Source of the DNA: DTU063 sp001512695 | GTDB lineage: Bacteria; Bacillota; Thermosediminibacteria; Thermosediminibacterales; Tepidanaerobacteraceae | Assembly (NCBI GenBank): GCA_049658265.1 | Contig: JBASOM010000119.1 | Span: forward strand, 1 to 28,492 | Direction: 5' to 3' | Length of the DNA stretch: 28,492 bases | Part shown: positions 1 through 6,909 of the stretch, in pieces | Layout of the letters: the number at the start of each line of letters is the position of its first letter | Position numbering within the stretch: position 1 is the stretch's first letter | Translations under genes and position numbers: made by a program | The notes under the pieces: generated by a model | Seen by the model: only the letters and a program-made list of their open reading frames with translations | Database searches by the model: none | Told to the model about the DNA's origin: nothing

Positions 1-1
1 C

Positions 2-1108
2 TCCAAAATTCCTCTCGAATATGAAGGTATCCTGGATATAAGCCCCTATAGTGCCAAAACGGGCAGCAAGCAAACCATAACACTGACATACACTTTCGGA
101 CATGACTTTAATGGAGGATGCCTTGAATTCAGTCTACCGGAAGAATTAAACTTTACTATTGGACAGGATAAAGTGATGGTAGGCGGTGTCGAAAAAGTAT
201 TGGCAGAGGATGATGTAAGCGATGATGGACAAAAGGTGCATGTGACGGGAATTACTGCCCAAAAAGGTGAAAAGCTAGTAATGACAATTTACGATAAGAC
301 AATACCCGAAGCAGGACCTTACTTTTTCTATGTAAAAGCGGATGCAGATGGTGAGAGTGGTGAAAAGCCTGCAACCCTTGGAAGCGGTAGAGAGTTTATG
401 GCCTTTCTATCCTATACCGAAGCAAAAGATAACTATGCCATTGTTGATAGCTTTGTAAAATCAATGAATGAGGGCAACGCAGATGCCGCGACTGCTCTAC
501 TTGCAGACGATATAGTTTATATAGACAATTATATGGATGGATATATGTATTGGGATGAAGGAAAGGAAAACGTAAGGGCTGAGTTTATTGAATACTACAT
601 CAATGTTGAGAACTATAACGAAAATGATGATAGTACCATAATAAAGCTTTCAGACAACGTGTGGCAAGTTGAAGGCCTATCAAGAGACTATACCGATGTA
701 TTGATTAATGAATTGTACCCTGATGAAAGCTATAAGGGTTTCCGCTATGTCAGCAAGTATTTTGTGACAGATGATAAGATTTGTTACGTTGAATTCCTGT
801 GGAACCAGGATGATGAGATGGCATGGCATGAACTAATCAATGGTAAAATAGGTATTTTCGGATATGAAAATGATAAGAATGAGATAGTAATACAAGGCTG
901 CGTGCCCGGAATGCCTGCTGACAAAGCTGGCCTTATGCCTGGAGATATTATAGTGGCAATAGACGAATTATATATAAGCGACATGAAATATGGTGAAGAT
1001 GAAGCCTGGTTAAGACTATCTGGTAAGGCAGGAACAAAGGTTACGCTAACGATAAACCGGAACGGTCAAGTGTTTGATGTTGAAGTCGAGAGAGTCGCGG
1101 GCTGGTAA
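2..1108 (+). CDS. Surface protein with Ig-like, NTF2-like and PDZ domains (5' partial)
   Basis: The frame is open to the left window edge, so the first in-frame GTG/ATG (173/176) is internal and the true N-terminus lies outside. The 368 visible residues align end to end with residues 354-720 of the next gene, so this is a tandem paralogue and probably also began with a signal peptide and SLH repeats. Visible order: an Ig-like beta module (to about residue 135), an NTF2/SnoaL-like domain (about 140-255, recognisable from NEGNADAATALLADDIVY), then a C-terminal PDZ domain with the VPGMPADKAGLMPGDIIVAI carboxylate-binding-loop region. Expected to be exported and wall-associated. The NTF2-like fold may bind a small ligand and the PDZ may bind C-terminal peptides. 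No protease or other catalytic domain is seen. The function is unknown; the domain names are by pattern, not by search. Confidence 0.85.
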   Translation, partial: SKIPLEYEGILDISPYSAKTGSKQTITLTYTFGHDFNGGCLEFSLPEELNFTIGQDKVMVGGVEKVLAEDDVSDDGQKVHVTGITAQKGEKLVMTIYDKTIPEAGPYFFYVKADADGESGEKPATLGSGREFMAFLSYTEAKDNYAIVDSFVKSMNEGNADAATALLADDIVYIDNYMDGYMYWDEGKENVRAEFIEYYINVENYNENDDSTIIKLSDNVWQVEGLSRDYTDVLINELYPDESYKGFRYVSKYFVTDDKICYVEFLWNQDDEMAWHELINGKIGIFGYENDKNEIVIQGCVPGMPADKAGLMPGDIIVAIDELYISDMKYGEDEAWLRLSGKAGTKVTLTINRNGQVFDVEVERVAGW

Positions 1109-1124
1109 GGACTAAAAATAATAA

Positions 1125-1165
1125 TGCCGGATCTGTCGTATGAGAAAAAAGTAGCAGGTCCGGCA
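1125..1165 (+). terminator. Hairpin after first surface paralogue, no U-tract
   Basis: An 11-bp stem (TGCCGGATCTG with CAGGTCCGGCA, one G:U pair) closes a 19-nt loop 17 nt after the stop codon. No T-run follows, so intrinsic termination is doubtful. A hairpin of similar sequence and position follows the next paralogue. The rest of 1166-1280 shows nothing I can name. Confidence 0.4.
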
Positions 1166-1294
1166 ATCGTTAATTAGTGTTGTATAAGAGCATAGTAAAA
1201 AGCGTGGATGTCATAAATATTTTTACATGATTTTAATTGTCCTCTGATTTACCTTATTATGTAGTTAACAAAAAACCTGCTAGGAGGTAGTAAG

Positions 1295-3457
1295 ATGTCA
1301 AAATTTAAAAAGGCACTAGCACTGGCGATTATGATGGTATTTTTGTTGCAAGCGGGTATATCCTTTGCTAAACCATCGGATGTAGAAGGTCACTGGGCAC
1401 AAGAGCAAATTATGGAGTGGCTTGATAAAGGATGGACCCAGTACGGTGATGACGGTAAGTTCTACCCTGATGCCAAGATTACAAGAGGAGAGTTTATAGC
1501 ACTTACTAATAAAGCCTTTGGATTTGAAAAAACTACACAGGTTAACTTTCCCGACCTTCATGAGGATCATATGTATGCGGAAGATGTGGCTAAGGCAGTT
1601 GCTGCAGGATACATTTCGGGTTTCGACGATGGGACCGTCCGTCCTGACGAGCAGATAAGCCGAGTGGAAGTGACTGTCATCTTAGTTAAAATTATTGCTG
1701 AATTGCCTTTACCTCAGGACGAGTCAGTTTTGACCAAATTCTCTGATTACGAAGATATACCCGATTGGGCTAGAACTTTTGTGGCAGTCGCTGTCCACAA
1801 TGAATTGTTAAGCGGCTATCCTGATGGTTCATTTAGACCTCAAGGAAATATCACCAGGGCTGAAGCCATCACCGTTCTAAATAATGCCAAAAGTATTTTC
1901 AGCTTTTTATCAGAAAAAATCACCAAACCAGGAAACTTGGAAATAAAACCGGGGATAGTTGACAGCGGCTCAAGCGGCAGAATCGTCCTCTTTTACTCAC
2001 TTGGTGATGATTTCACAAAGGGTTCCGTGATCTTTCAGCTGCCAGCGGGGATTAAGGCTGTAGCGGGCAGAGACTGGGTAGCTATCAGTGGTACCGGAAG
2101 GGATACAGAAATAATATGGCTGGACCCTGATAATATCCAGAATGAAGGAAGAGAAGTACGGGTAACCGATGTCACGGCAGCAGAAGGCTCAGTGGTTATG
2201 CTCTTGCTGGAAGGAATAACAATGCCTGAACCCGGTTTTCATGCCTTCAAGGTTATTGCTGATGCAGATGGTTCGGGAGAAAAGTTGCCGACAGAAAATG
2301 ACCAGTACGGTCCTACCGAGCTCTTTTCCTACTACGAAACTACAGAGCTATTTTCTAGGATACCTCTTGGATATGAAGGCAGCCTGGAACTAAGCCCACA
2401 AAGTGCCAAATCGGGCAGCAAGCAAACCATATCATTGACTTACACATTTGGGAATGATTTTAATGAAGGATGCGTTGAATTCAGTTTGCCGGAGGAAATA
2501 AGCTTCACAGCAGGCCAGGATAAAGTAATAATAAACGGTGTAGAAAAAATATTGGCAGAGGAAGACATCGGCGATAATGGTCAAAAGGTGCACATTAAAG
2601 GGATTACTGCACAAAAAGGCGACAGGTTGACAATGACAATTTACGATAAACTTATTCCGGAAGCAGGTGCCTACTTTTTTGCAGTTAAGGCAGATGTAGA
2701 CGGTGAAGAAGGTTCAAAGCCTGCAACCCTGGGAAGCGGCAGAGAATTTATGGCGTTTCTATCATATACAGAAGCGACAGATAATTACAACATAGTTGAG
2801 AGCTTTTTTAGGGCAATAAATGAGGGAGATGCAGAGGCTGCAATAGCCCTACTTGCTGACGACGTGGTTTTTGTGGACAATTACCTGGATGGCTTTCTGT
2901 ATATGGATGACGGAAAGGAAAATGTTGAAGAAATAATAAAATCTTTCATCAAGTATGAAAGCCGCATGAAATACGATGATAGTAATATCAGAAAACTATC
3001 AGAAAATATATGGCAAGTAGAAGGAATAGTAAATGACTATTCTGATATTATAATAGCTGAAATGTACCCTGATGAAGGCTATGAAGGTTTCCGCTACACC
3101 AGTAAGTTTTTTGTAACTGATAATAAGATTTGTTACATTGAATTCCAGTTCAATCTGGAAGATGAGTTACTCTGGGATAAACTAACAGGTGGCCCCATAG
3201 GCTTTTCCACATATCTTAATGATAGTGACGAGGTTGAAGTGATTGCATGTGTGCCTGGGATGCCAGCCGATAAAGCGGGTATACTGCCGGGAGATATTAT
3301 AGTGGCTGTTGATGGTATAGATGTTCAGGATATGAAATTCGCTCTTGAAGAAGTTGCGATTAGAGTTTCAGGCAAGGCTGGCACAAAGGTAAAGCTGACT
3401 ATAAACCGGGATGGGCAAGTGTTTGATATAGAAGTTGAGAGAGCAGCTAGTTGGTAA
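1295..3457 (+). CDS. SLH-domain surface protein with Ig-like, NTF2-like and PDZ domains
   Basis: A complete 720-aa protein. Residues 1-25 are a signal peptide (basic MSKFKK, hydrophobic core, cleavage near SFA-K). Three SLH repeats follow at about 29-74, 85-135 and 149-198, each ending in an ITRGE/ISRVE/ITRAE motif; these should anchor the protein to secondary cell-wall polymer. Two related Ig-like modules occupy about 211-340 and 354-490. An NTF2/SnoaL-like domain lies at about 493-610 and a PDZ domain at about 640-718 (GMPADKAGILPGDIIVAVDG). The start is set by AGGAGGT at 1282-1288, 6 nt before the ATG. From residue 354 it is a diverged copy of the upstream partial gene (1104 versus 1107 bases). 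An SLH-anchored PDZ protein without a protease domain is unusual; a scaffold or sensor at the cell surface is only inference. Confidence 0.85.
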   Translation: MSKFKKALALAIMMVFLLQAGISFAKPSDVEGHWAQEQIMEWLDKGWTQYGDDGKFYPDAKITRGEFIALTNKAFGFEKTTQVNFPDLHEDHMYAEDVAKAVAAGYISGFDDGTVRPDEQISRVEVTVILVKIIAELPLPQDESVLTKFSDYEDIPDWARTFVAVAVHNELLSGYPDGSFRPQGNITRAEAITVLNNAKSIFSFLSEKITKPGNLEIKPGIVDSGSSGRIVLFYSLGDDFTKGSVIFQLPAGIKAVAGRDWVAISGTGRDTEIIWLDPDNIQNEGREVRVTDVTAAEGSVVMLLLEGITMPEPGFHAFKVIADADGSGEKLPTENDQYGPTELFSYYETTELFSRIPLGYEGSLELSPQSAKSGSKQTISLTYTFGNDFNEGCVEFSLPEEISFTAGQDKVIINGVEKILAEEDIGDNGQKVHIKGITAQKGDRLTMTIYDKLIPEAGAYFFAVKADVDGEEGSKPATLGSGREFMAFLSYTEATDNYNIVESFFRAINEGDAEAAIALLADDVVFVDNYLDGFLYMDDGKENVEEIIKSFIKYESRMKYDDSNIRKLSENIWQVEGIVNDYSDIIIAEMYPDEGYEGFRYTSKFFVTDNKICYIEFQFNLEDELLWDKLTGGPIGFSTYLNDSDEVEVIACVPGMPADKAGILPGDIIVAVDGIDVQDMKFALEEVAIRVSGKAGTKVKLTINRDGQVFDIEVERAASW
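2354..3457 (+). repeat. Second copy of a tandem paralogous block (first copy 2-1108)
   Basis: Bases 2-1108 and 2354-3457 encode the same module order with nearly equal length and many identical stretches, and each is followed by a similar hairpin. A third, decayed copy of parts of the same gene lies at 6501-6866. The array suggests duplication by unequal recombination. Confidence 0.8.
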
Positions 3458-3473
3458 AGGCATAAATAATAAT

Positions 3474-3513
3474 GCCGGACCTTCCGTTTGCTTAGTACAG
3501 CGGAAGGTTCGGC
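3474..3513 (+). terminator. Hairpin after second surface paralogue, no U-tract
   Basis: A 13-bp stem (GCCGGACCTTCCG with CGGAAGGTTCGGC, one G:U pair) has a 14-nt loop. It begins 16 nt after the stop codon, and the context AATAATGCCGGA is shared with the hairpin at 1125. There is no T-run, so factor-assisted termination or mRNA 3'-end protection is as likely as intrinsic termination. Confidence 0.45.
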
Positions 3514-3553
3514 TGTGCTATAAAGTGAAGGTTAATAAAAAAGAGGAACAAAT

Positions 3554-3586
3554 ATGGTGGGTATAGACCATTGGTATTTTTCGTAA
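3554..3586 (+). CDS. Possible 10-codon leader ORF coupled to the GLUG gene
   Basis: AAGAGGA at 3541-3547 is the only good ribosome site upstream of the GLUG gene. It precedes ATG 3554, not the GLUG start. This ATG opens a 10-codon ORF (MVGIDHWYFS) whose TAA overlaps ATG 3586 as TAATG, the classic stop-start coupling arrangement. It may be a leader peptide that loads ribosomes onto the downstream gene, or the remnant of an older start displaced by a frameshift. There is no evidence that the peptide itself has a function. Confidence 0.35.
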   Translation: MVGIDHWYFS

Positions 3587-5784
3587 TGCGCAGGAAATCC
3601 CTTTTGGCGATGCTTGTAACAATGGTGCTTCTTTTTGGCCTCCTTTTTCCAGGACAGGTCACCTTTGCAGCTGATAGCACAACTTCGCATTTTAAAGGTG
3701 GTAACGGTTCGGAGAATGCCCCTTACCTTATAGCAAATGCAGAACAATTGGATAAGGTGAGAGATTACCCTAATGCACACTTTAAGTTAATAGATGATAT
3801 TGATTTAGGTGTGCCACCCTATAACGGTGGCAAAGGCTGGGAGCCCATTGGAAGCGAAGATTCGCCTTTTGCCGGCTCCTTAGATGGTGACGGACATACC
3901 ATCAAGAATCTATATATAGACCGGGAAGATGAGCAAGATATAGGTTTGTTTGGCGTTTTGGATGAAGGCTCAAGAGTAAAGAATCTCAACCTTGAGAATG
4001 TGGATATAAACGGGGGAGATTTTGTCGGCGGTCTCGTGGGGTGGAATAACAAAGGACAAATTAAAAACATCTGCGTTTCTGGTATTATCAATGGCGAAGA
4101 TTATGTTGGCGGTTTAGCAGGTGGAAACGGTGGGATAGTAACAGAGTGTTATGCAGATGGTGAGGTCTCCGGCAACTACGTTATCGGTGGATTGGTAGGA
4201 GAGAACTACTACGGAAGTATTACAGATAGCTACGCTGAAGCTGATGTCTCTGGCGAGCACTATATCGGCGGATTAGTTGGTTCTAATTGGGGAGATGTAG
4301 CTGGGTGCTACGCTACAGGAGATGTTGACGGCGATGATGAAATCGGCGGCCTGGTTGGGTACAATGAAGGAGAAATCAAGGACTGTTATGCAACGGGCGA
4401 TGTAAGAGCAAAATATGGAGCTGCCGGTCTAGTGGGATGGAACTTTTATAATGGGGAAATCATTCGCTGCTATGCGACGGGAAATGTTAACTCTGATGAT
4501 GAAACTGGAGGGCTCGTGGCATACAACAACGCAGGGATGATATTTGACTCCTATTATGATAGCAGCACTACCGGTCAATCAGATAACGAGATGGGGCAGC
4601 CTAAAATTACTGAAGAAATGAAACTGCGCTCAACATATAAGACATGGGATTTTGTGGATGTTTGGGTCATCGAAGATGGGGAGAGCTGTCCCATTCTTCG
4701 CTGGCAGGATGAAGCACCGCAATGGGGCTTTGGGGTATCAGTTCCTAGTACTGTGGAGCCTGTGGAAAAATTTAAGATAGAAATTTCTAATGCCAAAGAC
4801 GAAAAAGGTTACCTTATTTCCGGCAATAAAAAAGTGACGGTATGCGATACGGTATACGGTAAGGTATACGGAGAAGATGGTGATGGAATTCTATTTCAGC
4901 TCACAATTGAGTTTGATAATGGCAAAGCTGATTTCCCGATTACTTTAAATACACCTGGCAGATATGAGCTAAGGGTTAGAGTTGAAGATATTTTGTACTC
5001 TAACCTAGTTACATTAGACGTGCTTTCTCCCATATTTGCCGGTGGTTCCGGCACAGAAGAAGATCCTTACCAGATAGCTGAACCAGAACATTTGTATAAT
5101 GTAAGGTACCGGTCTGAAGCCTATTTTAAGTTGATAGAGGATATTGATTTAAACAACACACCCTTTAACAAAAACCAGGGTTGGAGGCCAATTGGTAGCT
5201 GGGACAAGCCTTTTACTGGCTCCTTTGACGGCAATGGAAAAACTATCAGAAATCTTTACATAAATCGGGGCGATGAGGATTATGTAGGCCTCTTTGGCTG
5301 TTTAGGTGATGATTCTACTGTAATGAATGTTACACTTAAAGATGTAAATGTAACTGGCAGAAGATTAGTCGGCGGCATTGCAGGCTGGAATAATAATGGA
5401 AGTATAATTGGGTCCACCGTTTCAGGCGCCGTTTATGGCTGCAACGATGTAGGAGGTTTGTTAGGAGAAAATGATGGATATATAACGGATTGTCATAGCA
5501 CATGCACGGTTACAGGGAGTGAATTGGTTATTGGCGGCTTAGTCGGCGATAATGGGGGTGAGATTGCAGACTCCTCCGCTACAGGGTCAGTTACAGGTAT
5601 CGAGGATATAGGTGGGCTGGTTGGGTACAATAAGCATACCCTACACACCGACAGAAGAAGAACTCAAAGACCCAGAACACATCACAGTATGGTATATAGA
5701 CAGCCAAGGCAACATAATAGAAATACCGACAGCAAGATACAACCCAGAAACATCCACAGTAACCTTCAGCACAACCCACTTTAG
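3586..5784 (+). CDS. Secreted GLUG-repeat protein, C-terminus frameshifted
   Basis: A 732-aa product with a clear signal peptide (MRRKSLLAMLVTMVLL..., cleavage near TFA-ADS, about residue 28). It is built as two similar halves. Each begins with a GGxGxExxPYxIA segment leading to FKLIxDIDL, followed by GLUG repeats of the type GGLVGxNxGxIxxCYAxGxVxG. The first array is at about 120-320 and the second at about 570-682, with an Ig-like spacer at about 375-480. GLUG repeats form beta-rich stalks typical of adhesins and surface proteins. After about residue 682 the frame enters an A/C-rich region and reads as an arginine/histidine-rich nonsense tail until 5784. The matching SLH anchor continues in the next frame, so as written the product would be secreted but not SLH-anchored. 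The upstream TTG at 3571 is a worse start because it leaves the signal peptide preceded by extra hydrophobic residues and has no ribosome site. Confidence 0.75.
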   Translation: MRRKSLLAMLVTMVLLFGLLFPGQVTFAADSTTSHFKGGNGSENAPYLIANAEQLDKVRDYPNAHFKLIDDIDLGVPPYNGGKGWEPIGSEDSPFAGSLDGDGHTIKNLYIDREDEQDIGLFGVLDEGSRVKNLNLENVDINGGDFVGGLVGWNNKGQIKNICVSGIINGEDYVGGLAGGNGGIVTECYADGEVSGNYVIGGLVGENYYGSITDSYAEADVSGEHYIGGLVGSNWGDVAGCYATGDVDGDDEIGGLVGYNEGEIKDCYATGDVRAKYGAAGLVGWNFYNGEIIRCYATGNVNSDDETGGLVAYNNAGMIFDSYYDSSTTGQSDNEMGQPKITEEMKLRSTYKTWDFVDVWVIEDGESCPILRWQDEAPQWGFGVSVPSTVEPVEKFKIEISNAKDEKGYLISGNKKVTVCDTVYGKVYGEDGDGILFQLTIEFDNGKADFPITLNTPGRYELRVRVEDILYSNLVTLDVLSPIFAGGSGTEEDPYQIAEPEHLYNVRYRSEAYFKLIEDIDLNNTPFNKNQGWRPIGSWDKPFTGSFDGNGKTIRNLYINRGDEDYVGLFGCLGDDSTVMNVTLKDVNVTGRRLVGGIAGWNNNGSIIGSTVSGAVYGCNDVGGLLGENDGYITDCHSTCTVTGSELVIGGLVGDNGGEIADSSATGSVTGIEDIGGLVGYNKHTLHTDRRRTQRPRTHHSMVYRQPRQHNRNTDSKIQPRNIHSNLQHNPL

Positions 5785-6355
5785 CAAATACGCAATAGTC
5801 TACGTAAAAACAAACTTTGAAGACCTAGACCAAGCACCCTGGGCCAAGAAACAAATACAAGTCCTGGCCTCAAAAGGAATCCTAAAAGGCAGGACACAAA
5901 CAAAATACGAACCACAAACAGCCATAACCAGGGCAGAATACCTCTTTTCACTAGTTAGGGCACTTGGAGTCACAGCGAGCCTAGAAGACAACTTTAAAGA
6001 CATACCAAAAGACGCCTACTACTACAAAGAGATAGGCATAGCCAAGAAACTGGGCATAACCAAAGGCATAGGCAACAACCAATTCGCCCCTGATGCAAAC
6101 ATCACAAGACAAGACATGATGGTGCTGACAGAGAGAGCACTAAACATGCTGAACATCCTAAAGACACAAGGCAGCGCATCAGACCTAGCCAAATACAAAG
6201 ACACACACCTCATATCAGAATACGCAGCAGCCAGCATAGCGACCTTAGTAAAAGAAGGCTTAATAGTAGGAAGTGAAGGCAAACTAAATCCGCTAAACAA
6301 CACCACGAGGGCAGAGGCGGCGGTGTTCATATACAGGATCTACAATTTGATTTAA
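5612..6355 (+). CDS. C-terminal SLH anchor cassette, out of frame with the GLUG gene
   Basis: An open frame of 247 codons that is probably a fragment, not an independent gene: a TAG at 5609-5611 closes it upstream, and neither a ribosome site nor a signal peptide is present. From about 5624 it reads TISIPYTPTEEELKDPEH, a beta-rich segment often found just before SLH repeats in clostridial S-layer proteins, ending near FSKYAIVYV. Three SLH repeats then run to the stop (LDQAPWAKKQIQ; FKDIPKDAYYYKEI; YKDTHLISEYAAAS), with ITRAE, ITRQD and TTRAE motifs. Base use changes sharply: in 5641-5760 I count 55 A, 14 T, 32 C and 19 G, whereas 5521-5580 has 21 G and 11 C. It looks like the 3' end of a different S-layer gene joined out of frame to the GLUG gene. 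Confidence 0.6.
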   Translation: MGWLGTISIPYTPTEEELKDPEHITVWYIDSQGNIIEIPTARYNPETSTVTFSTTHFSKYAIVYVKTNFEDLDQAPWAKKQIQVLASKGILKGRTQTKYEPQTAITRAEYLFSLVRALGVTASLEDNFKDIPKDAYYYKEIGIAKKLGITKGIGNNQFAPDANITRQDMMVLTERALNMLNILKTQGSASDLAKYKDTHLISEYAAASIATLVKEGLIVGSEGKLNPLNNTTRAEAAVFIYRIYNLI

Positions 6356-6408
6356 CTGAAGTTTCATCTAGATCGTAGTGTAATACAATTGAAAATATCT
6401 TAAGTAAA

Positions 6409-6481
6409 AAGAACAAGAGATTCCCCTTTTTTATACAATACAATTACTATGAAAACCATAAAAAGGGGATCTCTTGTTCTT
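6409..6481. repeat. Long near-perfect inverted repeat (hairpin)
   Basis: The left arm at 6409-6431 (AAGAACAAGAGA, one bulged T, TCCCCTTTTT) pairs with the right arm at 6460-6481, giving 22 base pairs with a single bulge and a 28-nt loop. It lies 54 nt after the SLH cassette stop. No T-run follows on the plus strand, so it is a weak candidate for an intrinsic terminator. It could instead be a small mobile hairpin (MITE-like) or an mRNA-end stabiliser. No target-site duplication was identified. Confidence 0.7.
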
Positions 6482-6500
6482 GCTATAGTAAGATAATTCG

Positions 6501-6866
6501 AATGGACCGTTCGTCCTGACGAGCTCATAGTCGCCTGGAAGTGAATGCCATCTTAGCAAAATTGCAGGATTGCCTTTGTCAAAGGCTGAGTCGATTTTAA
6601 CTATATTCGCGGGACTACATAGAAGTACCATTCGATAAACTGGATGAAGGCTCCATCGAGCTTATATTGTTGGTAAAAGACGATGGGGAGATAGTAGTTA
6701 GAGGTTATGCGCAGGAATTGCCTGCTGAGAGCAGGTCTTCATCCCGGAGATATTATAGTCGCCGTCGACGGAATGAAAATTGAAGACATGGATTACGATT
6801 TCGCAGATCTTAGCCTTAGATAAAGGATTATAGGTGAAGTTGGTACAAAGGTGACCCTGACACTAT
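6501..6866 (+). pseudogene. Decayed relic of the SLH/PDZ surface gene family
   Basis: Bases from 6501 match the second-SLH region of the intact paralogue near 1628-1735, sharing GTCCTGACGAGC, GTGGAAGTGA-like and GCCATCTTAG-like blocks, but carry stops and frame changes. From about 6690 the sequence jumps to the PDZ region. It reads EIVVRGYAQELPAE, loses two bases at the K of PADKAG, then continues in a new frame as AGLHPGDIIVAVDGMKIEDM. After a stop at 6831-6833 it reads GEVGTKVTLTL. The intervening Ig-like and NTF2-like regions are deleted. This accounts for most of the otherwise gene-free 6356-6909 interval. Confidence 0.75.
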
Positions 6867-6909
6867 TATCAGCAGCGTTGGCAGTCCGGCGGCATAGCAA
6901 CAGGGGGTA

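Noticed and set aside
173..178. GTG/ATG as the start of the first surface protein
   Set aside because: The same frame is open to base 2, and the encoded residues before it match the internal part of the next paralogue, so this is internal.
5600..5640. Programmed +1 frameshift joining the GLUG and SLH frames
   Set aside because: No slippery codon pair, in-frame stop at the shift site or stimulatory structure is visible. The composition break and the missing piece of the adjoining domain fit recombination better.
6409..6481. Insertion sequence terminal repeats
   Set aside because: Only a 28-nt loop lies between the arms, no transposase is present, and no flanking duplication was seen.
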